From NCBI GenBank assembly GCA_023228825.1, contig JALOAL010000003.1, positions 186,001 through 250,000 on the forward strand: DNA of 64,000 nucleotides, read 5' to 3'. The stretch is from Dehalococcoidia bacterium. Lineage in GTDB: Bacteria; Chloroflexota; Dehalococcoidia; UBA2979. The notes under the pieces were generated by a model. The model saw nothing but the letters and a program-made list of their open reading frames with translations. It did no database searches and was not told the origin of the DNA. Both the position numbers and the translations under genes were made by a program. Each line of letters begins with the position of its first letter. Positions within the stretch are counted from its first letter, which is position 1. Of this stretch, positions 1-7,989 are shown piece by piece.

Positions 1-80
1 CGCCCAGTCCCACAACGCTCAGGTGATGAAGGCCGTGGGAGACGGCTCACGGACGCTGACGGAGCAGGGCTTCCGGGATC

Positions 81-860
81 TCAGGACGGCAGCGGCACGG
101 GGCGGCCGGTACGGGGGTCTGGCACCAGGGTCATCGGGATGCCGAAGACACGCTCCAACACGTCCTCCCGCATGACCTCGGACGGCGAGCCTTCGAAGGC
201 GATGCGACCGTCCATGATGCCGATGATGTGGTCGGCGTACCGGCTGGCCAGGCCCAGGTCGTGCAGCACTGCCACCACGGTCAGGCCGCCCTGGTTCAGG
301 GTGCGGAGGACATCCATCAACTCCACCTGGTGGCGCAGGTCCAGGAACGTGGTGGGCTCGTCCAGCAGCAGGATGCGCGGCTCCTGCGCCAGCGCGAGCG
401 CCAGCCAGGCGCGCTGACGCTCGCCTCCGGAGAGGGCGCGGAGCGGGCGCTCGCGGAGCGCCTCCAGGTTCGTCGCGTGGATGGCGCGCTCCACGGCGGC
501 GGCGTCATCCGGGGTGGCCGGGCGCAGGAAGCGATGGTGCGGGGTGCGTCCGCGCCACACCAGTTCCTCCACCACCAGGTCGATGTCCAACTGTTGCATC
601 TGCGGCAGGATCGCCAGGCGTCGCGCCACCTCGCGCGATCCGAGGGTGGCGATGTCTTGCTCCTGGCCGGGCTCGCCCAGGTACACGCGTCCGGCGTCCG
701 GACGCATCACGCGCGCCAGGCCTCGGAGCAGCGTGCTCTTGCCGCTGGCGTTGGGCCCCACGATCGCCGCGAACTCACCCGAGGCGATCGAGAGCGAGAC
801 GTCATGGACGACCTCGAAGCGGCGGTAGGAGAGGGTCAGGCCGTCAGCGCGGATGTTCAT
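81..860 (-). CDS. ABC transporter ATP-binding protein, iron-siderophore/cobalamin (FecE/BtuD) type
   Basis: Cytoplasmic ATPase of a TroA-type importer that takes up an iron chelate, haem or corrinoid; 259 aa, normal for the FecE/BtuD family. Walker A GPNASGKST lies at residues 35-43, the signature LSGGERQR at 143-150 and Walker B LLLDEP at 164-169, all intact. The start codon overlaps the stop of the upstream permease by 4 nt (ATGA), so the two are translationally coupled, and the binding protein lies just upstream on the same strand. Substrate cannot be told from sequence; no cobalamin riboswitch or Fur-box-like site was recognised upstream of the operon. The last gene of the unit; the 80 nt after it hold nothing I can call. 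Confidence 0.93.
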   Translation of the reverse strand: MNIRADGLTLSYRRFEVVHDVSLSIASGEFAAIVGPNASGKSTLLRGLARVMRPDAGRVYLGEPGQEQDIATLGSREVARRLAILPQMQQLDIDLVVEELVWRGRTPHHRFLRPATPDDAAAVERAIHATNLEALRERPLRALSGGERQRAWLALALAQEPRILLLDEPTTFLDLRHQVELMDVLRTLNQGGLTVVAVLHDLGLASRYADHIIGIMDGRIAFEGSPSEVMREDVLERVFGIPMTLVPDPRTGRPVPLPS

Positions 861-1906
861 CTGCGGAACCGCACCAGGTAGAGGAGGAAGGGCGCGCCCA
901 CGGCGGCGGTGAGGATGCCCATGGGGATCTCCGCAGGCCGGATCACCAGCCTCGCGATCAGGTCCGCACTCGTCACCAGGATGGCGCCGGTGAGGGCGGA
1001 GGCGGGCACCAGGAAGCGGTGGTCGTCACCCACGAACGAGCGCGCCACGTGCGGACTGACCAGCCCCACGAAGGAGACGAGCCCGGCAATGGCCACCGCC
1101 GCCCCCGTCAGCAGCCCCACGATCCCCAGCACAAACACGCGCGTGCGGTCCGTGAGCACGCCCAGGCCCGCGGCCATCTCCTCGCCCAGGGCGAGTGCGT
1201 TCAGCCGGGAGCCGAGGGCGAAGGCGAGCAGGCCGGCAGGCAGCACGACCGGCGCGATAGCCGCCGCGTCGCGCCAGTCCGAGCCGTACAGTCCTCCGGC
1301 CAGGAAGCCCAGGCTCAGTTGCAGGAATGTGCGGGAGGAGGACAGCAACCCCACGATCACCGCGCCAAAGAACGCCGCGATCGCCACGCCCGCCAGCGTG
1401 AGGCGGATGGCCGTCACGGCCCCCTGCCACGCCAGCGCCAGCAGCACCCCGGCCCCCACGAGGCCTCCACCGATCGAGACCACCGTGAGCGACTGCTGGC
1501 CGATAGCCGGCGCCGCCACGAGCGCGATCGCCACGGCAAGTCCGGCCGCGGAGGAGACACCCAGGATGGTGGGGTCCGCCAGTGGGTTGCGGGTGACTAC
1601 CTGCAGGAGCGCCCCGGACACGCCCAGCGCAGCCCCCACCAGCACGCCGCCGAGGAAGCGCGGCAGGCGGATCTGCCAGACCACGGTGCGCTCGAACGAC
1701 TCGCCGGGGATCAAGCCGCCCAGCGCGTCGGCGGGCGCGATGGTGATGGCGCCCAGGATCAGGCTCAGCAGGCCGACCGCGAGCAAGAGCACGCACGCCA
1801 GCAGCGTCCACGTGACGAACCGTTGGCGGCGGCGCGAACGCCATGACCGGGGCCGGCTCTCGCCCGCCCCGGTCATCGTCGCGCTCGCCGGCGCTCCTTC
1901 AGTCAT
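857..1906 (-). CDS. FecCD-family ABC transporter permease
   Basis: Membrane component of the importer, 349 aa, close to the family's usual 330-350. After a basic N-terminus (many Arg at residues 18-28) it shows about nine or ten hydrophobic segments and the FecCD hallmarks: GALLQVVTRNPLADPTILG near residues 99-117 and GLVSFVGLVSPHVAR near 275. Forms a homodimeric channel with the ATPase encoded next (4-nt overlap) and receives substrate from the lipoprotein encoded upstream. The spacer before it (1907-2008) carries a 23-bp tandem duplication. Family assignment is firm; substrate (siderophore, haem or B12) is open. Confidence 0.92.
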   Translation of the reverse strand: MTEGAPASATMTGAGESRPRSWRSRRRQRFVTWTLLACVLLLAVGLLSLILGAITIAPADALGGLIPGESFERTVVWQIRLPRFLGGVLVGAALGVSGALLQVVTRNPLADPTILGVSSAAGLAVAIALVAAPAIGQQSLTVVSIGGGLVGAGVLLALAWQGAVTAIRLTLAGVAIAAFFGAVIVGLLSSSRTFLQLSLGFLAGGLYGSDWRDAAAIAPVVLPAGLLAFALGSRLNALALGEEMAAGLGVLTDRTRVFVLGIVGLLTGAAVAIAGLVSFVGLVSPHVARSFVGDDHRFLVPASALTGAILVTSADLIARLVIRPAEIPMGILTAAVGAPFLLYLVRFRR

Positions 1907-1969
1907 CGGTCCTACTTACTGAGGTCACCCCTCAGCCACTCCGGCATGCGTTGTCGCTTGCGGCACAGT

Positions 1970-2015
1970 CCCTGCTGTGCCTGACCTGCTGGCCCTGCTG
2001 TGCCTGACCTACTGG
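1970..2015. repeat. 23-bp tandem duplication, two copies
   Basis: Positions 1970-1992 and 1993-2015 are the same 23-bp unit (begins CCCTGCTGTGCC) with one difference near the 3' end (G/A at unit position 19). The second copy covers the stop codon of the binding-protein gene (stop at 2009-2011). It lies in the spacer between binding protein and permease. One of several short spacer duplications in the window. Confidence 0.85.
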
Positions 2016-3031
2016 GCGGAGAAGGTCTCCACCAGCACGTCCAGCGCCTCCACCACGCGCGGCCCGGGGGCCTGCAGGAACATCTCCACGTCCAGTTCCA
2101 CCACATTGTCGCCGGTCACGGCGGACAGGCCAGCGAACGGCGGGATGCTGGGGATCATGCTGGACAGCCGCGGGGCCGGTTCCGGCGCCGGGGTGATGGT
2201 CAGGATGAAGTCCGGGTTCCACTCGATCAGGCGCTCCGGCGGGACAGAGGTGTACCCGGGGAACGGGGCCGCGTCCTGCTGCTCGGCGGCGGGGTTCTCC
2301 ACGCCCAGTTGCGCCAACAGGTCGCCCACCCAGGAGTCGGCCTTGGCGGCGTAGAGCGTGCGGTCCTGGTCCGCGATCAGCACCACGGCGGTCACGCCCT
2401 CCGGCACGGCGGCCTGCGCGGCGGCCATGGCGGACTCTACGTCTGCGGCGAGCGCTGCTGCCGCGTCCTCCACACCCAGCGCCTGGCCCGCCACCTCGAA
2501 GCCGGCGGCCACGTCCGTGTACTCCCCGGCGCCGACGAAGATCACCGGCACACCGATGCCCTCGATCAGGTCGCGCAACTGCGGCTGCGCGTGGATCACG
2601 GAGTCAGCGACCAGCAGGTCCGGCTCCAGCGCCAGGATCGCCTCCACGCTGGGCTGGTAGGCCGAGCCGATGTCGGCTGCGGACGCCACCTCCGGCGGGT
2701 AGTGCGTGGACGAGGTGCGCCCGGCGACCTCGAAGCCGAGGGCGGCCACCACCTCGGCGGCGGTGGGGCTCAGCGTGACGATGGTCTGGGGCTGGGCGTC
2801 CAGCGTGACGGTGCGGCCGAGCAGGTCGGTCACGTCGCGCGGATAGGCGGCCTCGGTCGCCGCCTCGGTCTCGGTGGGCTCGGCGGTGGCGTCGGCGGTC
2901 GCCGTGGCCTCCACGCTCGCCGTCGCCGTCGCGGTGGCCGTGGGGTCGTCGGCGTCATCGCCGCAGGCCACGCCTACGACGAGTGCCCCCGCGAGCACGA
3001 CGGCCGTCAGGGCTGGTCGGAACTGCTTCAA
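2009..3031 (-). CDS. Substrate-binding lipoprotein of iron/cobalamin-type ABC importer
   Basis: Extracytoplasmic TroA-like (FepB/BtuF) binding protein, 340 aa. Starts at a TTG with GGGAG about 8 nt upstream. Residues 1-22 form a signal peptide followed by Cys23; the residues before it (GVA) deviate from the consensus lipobox, yet the Cys-Gly-Asp-Asp context and role make a lipoprotein likely. Residues about 29-64 are a Thr/Ala/Glu-rich low-complexity tether. The domain then begins with DLLGRTVTL, typical of the family, followed by IVTLSPTAAEVVAALG and LEPDLLVAD. First gene of the operon with the permease and ATPase. Function as an importer subunit is firm; ligand unknown. Confidence 0.92.
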   Translation of the reverse strand: MKQFRPALTAVVLAGALVVGVACGDDADDPTATATATASVEATATADATAEPTETEAATEAAYPRDVTDLLGRTVTLDAQPQTIVTLSPTAAEVVAALGFEVAGRTSSTHYPPEVASAADIGSAYQPSVEAILALEPDLLVADSVIHAQPQLRDLIEGIGVPVIFVGAGEYTDVAAGFEVAGQALGVEDAAAALAADVESAMAAAQAAVPEGVTAVVLIADQDRTLYAAKADSWVGDLLAQLGVENPAAEQQDAAPFPGYTSVPPERLIEWNPDFILTITPAPEPAPRLSSMIPSIPPFAGLSAVTGDNVVELDVEMFLQAPGPRVVEALDVLVETFSAQ

Positions 3032-3113
3032 GTGATGCTCCCTCAGGTGAGAACGAAGATGGTCGGTGCATGCCTACCGGTCACGCCCGTGCCCGCGTTG
3101 GGGTGCGCGGGAA

Positions 3114-3148
3114 CGCACATATCGTCTGCACGAATCTGGTCATGTGCG
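3114..3148. promoter_or_regulatory. Inverted repeat upstream of the importer operon
   Basis: Perfect 7-bp arms CGCACAT (3114-3120) and ATGTGCG (3142-3148) separated by 21 nt, about 85-115 nt upstream of the binding-protein start, in a locally AT-richer stretch (3110-3200). It could be an operator for metal/cofactor control or an mRNA hairpin. No conserved riboswitch core was recognised, so this is only a candidate. Confidence 0.3.
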
Positions 3149-3197
3149 AGAGCAGATTTCTGGAGATTTCAGATGGTTCGAGATGATTCTCGTACCG

Positions 3198-3587
3198 TCA
3201 GAATTGCGCGACAACGGTCGCGAACCACAGCGCGCTGCCATTGGCGAGCCACAGGAAGCCCGCATACCGAAACGCACGTGATGTGATCGCCCGCCACCCG
3301 CGCTCGTCCGAGGTCAGGCGGGCGAACCCGGAGGCCCAGGCCCGCCCCACGACCGCCTCGGACGCGGTGATGAGGATGGCGAGCGCCAGGATGGGCACGC
3401 TCACCGCCAGTGCGCCCGCCAGGATCAGCCCCAACACGGCCCCGCCGTAGTCCCGCCCGGCGGCGGCGAGCAGGAAGAACCCGCTCACCCACACGGACGC
3501 CCCCACGATCGCGAGGCCGGCCGTGGGGGGCGAGGGCCACCAGCGCACGGGCGGCGCGTCGCCTCTCGTCTCCGGGCGCATGTCCAT
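3198..3587 (-). CDS. Small integral membrane protein, unknown function
   Basis: 129 aa with three or four hydrophobic stretches (about residues 24-44, 48-75 and 106-127) and a cytoplasmic-looking loop rich in Arg/Asp/Glu. I do not recognise a family. No strong Shine-Dalgarno precedes the ATG; instead GATGAT (4 of 6 match to TATAAT) ends 6 nt before it, as in the putative leaderless genes elsewhere in the window. It lies divergent from the thioesterase-like gene at 3707, with about 120 nt between the two starts. An internal Met two codons later is an equally possible start. Confidence 0.6.
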   Translation of the reverse strand: MDMRPETRGDAPPVRWWPSPPTAGLAIVGASVWVSGFFLLAAAGRDYGGAVLGLILAGALAVSVPILALAILITASEAVVGRAWASGFARLTSDERGWRAITSRAFRYAGFLWLANGSALWFATVVAQF

Positions 3588-3693
3588 GCGTCGATCATCG
3601 GCGGCGCGTCGAGGGCCACGAGGCTCGCGGGGCAGGGTTTGCCCTTGGTGTGGTCAGGGGCGGCGCTGGCTTCCCCGTGAGCAGGGCCGCCCG

Positions 3694-3706
3694 TAGCATC
3701 CGGCGC
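3694..3706 (+). promoter_or_regulatory. Putative -10 element of a leaderless transcript (thioesterase-like gene)
   Basis: TAGCAT at 3694-3699 ends 7 nt before the ATG at 3707, where transcription would begin at or next to the start codon. No Shine-Dalgarno is present. The -35 region is poor (TTCCCC at 3671-3676). Confidence 0.45.
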
Positions 3707-4501
3707 ATGGCAGAGGGAACGTTCTTCTTCGAACAAGACGGCGACGTGTACCACCCCACCCCGCACACGCGCGGGCCGTGGGATCCGCAGTCGCTCCACG
3801 GGCGCGTGATCGCGGGCCTGCTGGCCCACCAGATCGAGGCGGACCACGGCGACCCGGCGTTTCAGGCGGTGCGCCTGACCGTGGACATGTTCCGCGTGGC
3901 GCCCATGAAGCCCATGCGCGTACCCACGCGCATGGTGCGCGACGGCAACCGCATCCGCGTGGTGGACGCCTCCATGGTCGCGGAAGACGGCACCGAGATC
4001 GCGCGCGGCAACGTGGTCTTCCTCCGCCGCGCGGAGCAGCCCGAGGGGGAGATCTGGACCTCGCCCGCCTGGGACGCCCCCCACCCCGAGACCCTGCCGG
4101 AGCCCGAGCCGCCGGAGGGCGTACGCGACCGCCCGTGGACGGCGATGTGGGAGACCCGGCGCATCCAGGGTGACTTTGGCACCGTGGGCCCCAAGCGGGC
4201 CTGGCTGCGCGAGACGCATGACCTGGTGGCGGGCATCCCGCAGAGTTCGCTGGTACGGCTGGCGCAGACCTCTGACTTCACGAACCCGTTCGCGAACTCC
4301 GGCAGCACGGGGCTGAACTTCGTGAACGCGGACGTGACGCTCTACCTGCACCGCGACTCCACCAGCGAGTGGACGGGCATCGAGGTGGTGGCGCACCACT
4401 CCACGGACGGCATCGCCGTGGGCGAGTGCGTGCTGCACGACCTGGACGGCCCCGTGGGGCGCGCCACCGTCTGCGGCGTGGCGAACCGCCGCCAGCCCTA
4501 A
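3707..4501 (+). CDS. Acyl-CoA thioesterase-like (double hotdog) protein
   Basis: 264 aa. The N-terminal half, with HGRVIAGLLAHQIE and the pattern RLTVDMFRVAPMKP, reads like a TesB/thioesterase-superfamily hotdog, and the second half (GSTGLNFVNADVTLYLHR ... VGECVLHD) like the second hotdog, as in acyl-CoA thioesterases acting on fatty or mycolic-type acyl-CoA. The ATG at 3707 was chosen because the conserved N-terminus starts there; the upstream open frame is not conserved in style. The gene appears leaderless (see the -10 element). It stands alone between the divergent membrane protein and the metallopeptidase. The precise acyl substrate is unknown, and a non-enzymatic acyl-binding role is possible. 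Confidence 0.78.
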   Translation: MAEGTFFFEQDGDVYHPTPHTRGPWDPQSLHGRVIAGLLAHQIEADHGDPAFQAVRLTVDMFRVAPMKPMRVPTRMVRDGNRIRVVDASMVAEDGTEIARGNVVFLRRAEQPEGEIWTSPAWDAPHPETLPEPEPPEGVRDRPWTAMWETRRIQGDFGTVGPKRAWLRETHDLVAGIPQSSLVRLAQTSDFTNPFANSGSTGLNFVNADVTLYLHRDSTSEWTGIEVVAHHSTDGIAVGECVLHDLDGPVGRATVCGVANRRQP

Positions 4502-4687
4502 CCCCCCGGCGCCCCGCCCTCGCCACAGCGGCCGCCCCTGCCTCCCGAGAGGCCTCGAACGGGCCGGTGGGCGCCCCGAACGACCGTGCCGGAGCCGTAC
4601 CGCCGTGCGAGGGAGCGTCCGCTACCCTGTGGCAGGTCGGAGTTGAGGGTCGGGTTACGGGTCACGACCGGAGCGTGGGAGGCCCGC

Positions 4688-5497
4688 ATGCGGCCGGCAC
4701 ACCGGGCACTCGAACGAGCCGAGCACGGCGTGGTGGAACGCGACGGAATTGTCGTGGCGTTCCGCGTGATCCGCTCCGCGCGTCGGCGACGCACCATTGA
4801 ACTGACACTGGAACCAGACGGCGTGCGCGTGGCCGCGCCGCTGCGCACCCCCACCAGCGAGGTGGAGGAGTTCGTCCGCTCTCGCATCCCGTGGATCCAG
4901 AAGCACCGCGAGAAGGGCCTCCCCGGCGTGATGCCCACGCCCTCACCCGCGTCGCCCGCATCGCCCGGCTCGAGCGGCGCAGGGGACGTCCGCGACGCCT
5001 CGGACGGCGCGCGCTCTCTGCCCTTCCTGGGCCGCCCGCTGCCGCTGGAGGTGGTCGCCGGCGCCGGCAAGACCACCCGCATCTCCATGGACATGCTGGG
5101 CCTGCGGGTGGCTGTGCCCGCGCGGCTGGAGGCGCCGGCGCAGCAGGTGGAGATGCAGGACGCCCTCCGCACCTGGTACCGGGAGCGCGCGGGCGAGGTG
5201 ATCGGCGACCGGGTGGCGGCGTGGCAGGAACGCGCCGGGTACCGCCCTTCGCGCGTCCTGATCCGGGACCAGCGCCGGCGCTGGGGCTCGTGCGCGCCCG
5301 ACGGCACGCTGCGCTTCAACTGGCGCCTGGTGATGCTGGAGCCGCGCCTGATCGACTACGTGGTGGTGCACGAACTTGCGCACCTCGTCCGCCCGCACCA
5401 CCGGCCCTCGTTCTGGGCGGAGGTGGAGCGCCTGATGCCCGACTACCGCGCGAGGCGCGCCGCCCTGCGCGAGGCGGGCGCCACGCTCCCCCTCTGA
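4688..5497 (+). CDS. YgjP-like (DUF45) zinc metallopeptidase domain protein
   Basis: 269 aa from an ATG preceded by GGGAGG 5 nt upstream; an earlier in-frame start at 4586 lacks that support. The C-terminal half is a YgjP/SprT-like domain: RWGSCAPDGTLRFNW at about 199-213, then HELAH at 228-232 (zinc-binding His228 and His232, catalytic Glu229) and His237/238 as a likely third ligand. Residues 80-105 are a Pro/Ala/Ser-rich linker not found in most short YgjP proteins. YgjP proteins are intracellular and poorly characterised, so the substrate is unknown. Followed 29 nt later by a methyltransferase gene. Confidence 0.85.
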   Translation: MRPAHRALERAEHGVVERDGIVVAFRVIRSARRRRTIELTLEPDGVRVAAPLRTPTSEVEEFVRSRIPWIQKHREKGLPGVMPTPSPASPASPGSSGAGDVRDASDGARSLPFLGRPLPLEVVAGAGKTTRISMDMLGLRVAVPARLEAPAQQVEMQDALRTWYRERAGEVIGDRVAAWQERAGYRPSRVLIRDQRRRWGSCAPDGTLRFNWRLVMLEPRLIDYVVVHELAHLVRPHHRPSFWAEVERLMPDYRARRAALREAGATLPL

Positions 5498-5514
5498 GCG
5501 CATCGCCTGCGCCG

Positions 5515-5526
5515 TATCATCGCGCC
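5515..5526 (+). promoter_or_regulatory. Putative -10 element of a leaderless transcript (methyltransferase)
   Basis: TATCAT at 5515-5520 lies exactly 6 nt before the ATG at 5527, and there is no Shine-Dalgarno. The gene may therefore be transcribed on its own although it lies only 29 nt after the metallopeptidase stop. Confidence 0.45.
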
Positions 5527-6384
5527 ATGGAATACCCCACCGAAGAGAACGTTCTGCGCCCCACCGAGCAAGCGGCGCTCCATGAGTGGCGACGCCTGGT
5601 GGAGGCGGACCGCGAGCAGGTGGAGCGCGTCCGCGAGCGAACGGAGGGCGAAGACTTCTACGCCCCTGTGGCCGCCGCCTTCTCGCCCGGCCGCCGCGAG
5701 TCGCTCGAGTGGCCGGTGCTGCAGGCCTTCGCGAAGCCGGAGGACACGTGGATCGACATCGGCGCGGGCGGGGGGCGCTTCGCCGTGCCGCTGGCCGGGA
5801 TGGTGCGCCGCGTGATCGCCGTGGAGCCGTCGGGGTCTATGCGCGCCACCATGGCCGCTGCCGCAGACGAGGCCGGCCGCACGAACATCGAGGTGGTGGA
5901 CGCCTACTGGCCAGCCGCGGGCTGGTCGGAGACGGCGGACGTGACGCTGGCGGCGCACTCCACCTACGACATCGACGACATCGCCTCGTTCCTGGACGAG
6001 ATGGAGCGTTTCACCCGCCGCACCTGCATCGCGCTGTTCGGCTGCCGCGCCCGGGGTGCGCAACTGGCGGACCTGTTCGAGGCCGTGCACGGCGAACCGA
6101 TGGCCACCCTCCCCTCCCTACGCGAGTTCGTTGCCCTCCTCGGCGCGCGCGGGCGGCGTACGGAAGTGCGCACGGCCGGTCGAGGTGACACGCAGGAACC
6201 ACCACACCCGGCGGAGGAGGCGTACGCCACCGCCCGGCGCCTGCTGTGGCTGGCGGAGGGCACGGAGAAGGACGCCCGCATGCGCGCCCTCATCGACGAG
6301 TGGTACGGCACGTCAGAGGGGGTGGCGCTGCCCTCCATGCGCCCGTGGGTGGGCGTGGTCTCCTGGGAGCCGGCCCGTGCGTAG
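5527..6384 (+). CDS. SAM-dependent class I methyltransferase
   Basis: 285 aa. The SAM-binding motif I is WIDIGAGGGRFAVPLAG near residues 75-91, followed by the acidic VIAVEPSGSMR (motif II) about 20 residues later, the classic Rossmann-like order. The N-terminal 60 residues are helical and charged. The C-terminal half (FTRRTCIALFGCRARGAQL...) does not point to a known substrate class. The ATG at 5527 was chosen over the much longer upstream open frame, which merely shadows the metallopeptidase. It may have its own leaderless promoter. Substrate unknown. Confidence 0.82.
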   Translation: MEYPTEENVLRPTEQAALHEWRRLVEADREQVERVRERTEGEDFYAPVAAAFSPGRRESLEWPVLQAFAKPEDTWIDIGAGGGRFAVPLAGMVRRVIAVEPSGSMRATMAAAADEAGRTNIEVVDAYWPAAGWSETADVTLAAHSTYDIDDIASFLDEMERFTRRTCIALFGCRARGAQLADLFEAVHGEPMATLPSLREFVALLGARGRRTEVRTAGRGDTQEPPHPAEEAYATARRLLWLAEGTEKDARMRALIDEWYGTSEGVALPSMRPWVGVVSWEPARA

Positions 6385-6522
6385 CATCCGACCGGTCTGA
6401 GCCCCATGCCGCCCCGCGACCACGACATCAAGGGCGACCCCGCTGCGGACCTCGAACAGGCGGTGCGGGGCTTCGGATCAAGCACCTGAGCGGGGCATTC
6501 CGAGTCTAACCCTCACGTTTCC

Positions 6523-6552
6523 GTTACACCGTCTCCGCGAATCTGTTATCGT
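6523..6552 (+). promoter_or_regulatory. Candidate promoter for the small zinc-ribbon gene
   Basis: In a distinctly AT-richer patch, GTTACA (6523-6528, 4/6 to TTGACA) and TATCGT (6547-6552, 4/6) are 18 nt apart. The downstream gene starts at 6623, giving a leader of about 65 nt that contains a 13-bp tandem duplication and a G-rich ribosome-binding site. Confidence 0.4.
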
Positions 6553-6579
6553 GTGCCAGGGCCGCGCGGGGTACGCGGC

Positions 6580-6605
6580 CACAGTCATCCGTCACAGTCA
6601 TCCGT
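6580..6605. repeat. 13-bp tandem duplication, two copies
   Basis: CACAGTCATCCGT occurs perfectly at 6580-6592 and again at 6593-6605, in the leader of the small zinc-ribbon gene. Confidence 0.85.
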
Positions 6606-6622
6606 AGAGCGCAGGGGGGGTT

Positions 6623-6796
6623 ATGGCTTCTCAGTCCAAGATGGTTTCGTGTGACGCTCACCACTGGGTACTCCCCGCGCCGGGCGGGACAACTACCCAG
6701 GGCACCTGCAAACACTGTGGCGCCGAGAAGGAATTCTCCAACGTGGCAGGCAGCGGTTGGGTCCTCCGCTCTGGCATGAAGAAGCAGACCGCCTGA
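6623..6796 (+). CDS. 57-aa zinc-ribbon-like small protein
   Basis: Short reading frame with strong gene features: a G7 run as ribosome-binding site about 5 nt before the ATG, a promoter-like patch upstream and a strong hairpin just after the stop. Cysteines at 10, 29 and 32 (the CKHCG knuckle) together with His13/His14 could bind one zinc. The middle reads WVLPAPGGTTTQGTCKHC, then EKEFSN, resembling small one-zinc adaptor-like proteins of unknown role. Not a membrane protein. Function unknown; the architecture suggests a conserved family rather than a chance frame. Confidence 0.72.
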   Translation: MASQSKMVSCDAHHWVLPAPGGTTTQGTCKHCGAEKEFSNVAGSGWVLRSGMKKQTA

Positions 6797-6827
6797 CAGG
6801 CAGTTCCACAGGCGTCTCGCGCCCGAA

Positions 6828-6849
6828 CAGCCGCCCAACGGGGCGGCTG
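6828..6849. terminator. Hairpin downstream of the zinc-ribbon gene
   Basis: Perfect 9-bp stem CAGCCGCCC / GGGCGGCTG with a 4-nt AACG loop, 32 nt after the stop at 6796. No T-tract follows, as is common in GC-rich genomes. Because the next gene runs toward it from the other side, it may serve both strands. Confidence 0.6.
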
Positions 6850-6883
6850 CTGCGTTCCAAGCCCCCCTCGAACGCTTCAAGCG

Positions 6884-6913
6884 CCTCGCCGGCCCTCGCC
6901 GGCACCTCGCCGG
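6884..6913. repeat. Short spacer repeat CCTCGCCGG, three copies
   Basis: CCTCGCCGG at 6884-6892, 6894-6902 and 6905-6913, lying between the hairpin and the stop codon of the convergent exporter gene. Confidence 0.6.
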
Positions 6914-6929
6914 CCCCTCTGTCCGAGGC

Positions 6930-7715
6930 CTACTGGAAGACCACCGACCCGTCGATGAGCAACTTCACGCCCGTCACGAACAGTGCGGCGTAGACCACCC
7001 CGTACAGCAGATCCTCGCGCAGGCGTCGATGGAGCACGGCGCCCAGCAGGACGCCGACCGGCGCCAGCGGCAGCAGCGCCGCGGAGGTGGCCAGGTTCGC
7101 GGTGTCGAACTGGCCCAGCAGGCCGTACGGGACCAACTTCACGTAGTTGACCAGCGCGAAGTAGACCACCGTGGTGCCCACGAACGTGGTCTTGTCCAGC
7201 CGCAGCGGCAGCAGGTAGACGGACAGCGGCGGCCCTCCCGCGTGCGCGATGAACGAGGTGTATCCGGACACGCTCGCCCAGAACGACCCCAGCGCGAGGT
7301 TCGGCCTCACGCTGCCATGCTCCTCGGAGCGGCGTTCCGCCAGGCGCTCTACCAGGCGGCGGCCGCCCCACTGCCAGAGCGTGAAGCCGACGGCGATGAC
7401 GCCCACCAGCAGGCGCACCACGTCGTCATCCGTGAGGGCAAACGTGAACGCGCCCAGCAGGATGCCGGCGACAGCGCCTGGCGCCAGGACGCGCATCAGC
7501 GAGCGGTCCCACTCCCGCCGATAGAGGAACAGCCCCACCAGGTCCATGGCGCACAGCACCGGCAGCAGGATCGCCGCCGCCTGCGTGGGCGAGATCACCA
7601 GTGCCAGCATGGGCACACCGACCACGCCCAGGCCGCCTCCAAAGCCGCCCTTACTGATGCCCACCAGCAAGAGCGCCGGTACGGCGGCCGCGTAGAACCA
7701 GGGGTCGGTGAGCAT
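6930..7715 (-). CDS. TauE/SafE family sulfite/anion exporter
   Basis: 261 aa, about eight hydrophobic segments, and the duplicated family motif: GISKGGFGGGLGVVGVPML near residues 18-36 and the second-half GYTSFIAHAGGPP near 152. This family exports small anions such as sulfite or sulfoacetate across the cytoplasmic membrane. Transcribed toward the zinc-ribbon gene and divergent from the 64-aa zinc-finger gene at 7795. No sulfur-metabolism gene is adjacent, so substrate is unassigned. Confidence 0.9.
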   Translation of the reverse strand: MLTDPWFYAAAVPALLLVGISKGGFGGGLGVVGVPMLALVISPTQAAAILLPVLCAMDLVGLFLYRREWDRSLMRVLAPGAVAGILLGAFTFALTDDDVVRLLVGVIAVGFTLWQWGGRRLVERLAERRSEEHGSVRPNLALGSFWASVSGYTSFIAHAGGPPLSVYLLPLRLDKTTFVGTTVVYFALVNYVKLVPYGLLGQFDTANLATSAALLPLAPVGVLLGAVLHRRLREDLLYGVVYAALFVTGVKLLIDGSVVFQ

Positions 7716-7782
7716 GGAGGCCTCGAAGCGTGCGCGGGCGGCCAGAAAGCCTGCAAGCGGAGAGCCTACCGCCCGCAGGCGC

Positions 7783-7794
7783 TACGATGCGGCC
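7783..7794 (+). promoter_or_regulatory. Putative -10 element of a leaderless transcript (64-aa zinc finger)
   Basis: TACGAT at 7783-7788 ends exactly 6 nt before the ATG at 7795, and no Shine-Dalgarno is present. Confidence 0.45.
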
Positions 7795-7989
7795 ATGCCG
7801 TTGCAGCGCTGTGAGTTCTGTACCGCGCGCCCCCTCCAGGAGGTGGCCGTCTCGCGCTGGGTGAACGACCCGGACGACCGCGAGCGCCTCACGCTGTGGT
7901 TCTGCGCCAAGCACCTGCAGCGCGTGAAGAAGTCCGGCGCCAGGGGCTTCGAGCACCGCGGACACTTCTACAAAGTGGGGTTCTGGTGA
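7795..7989 (+). CDS. 64-aa zinc-finger-like small protein
   Basis: A compact CxxC ... CxxH protein: Cys6, Cys9, Cys37 and His40 are spaced for a single zinc site, with an acidic-basic middle (NDPDDRERL) and a Lys/Arg-rich tail ending in FYKVGFW. The ATG at 7795 was chosen because the conserved-looking finger begins there and a -10 hexamer lies 6 nt before it. Its stop overlaps the GTG start of the TetR gene by 3 nt, so the two are probably co-expressed; it could be an accessory of that regulator, but this is inference. Confidence 0.7.
   Translation: MPLQRCEFCTARPLQEVAVSRWVNDPDDRERLTLWFCAKHLQRVKKSGARGFEHRGHFYKVGFW

Noticed and set aside
2..175. Plus-strand partial gene at the left edge
   Set aside because: The frame is open to 175 but overlaps the ATPase gene antisense for most of its length and does not look like a protein.
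3032..3200. Cobalamin riboswitch in the leader of the importer operon
   Set aside because: I looked for the conserved B12-box and peripheral stems and did not find them; only a 7-bp inverted repeat is visible.
4891..5526. N-terminal extension of the methyltransferase by 212 residues
   Set aside because: This part overlaps the metallopeptidase gene in another frame and has shadow composition; the methyltransferase fold begins after the ATG at 5527.
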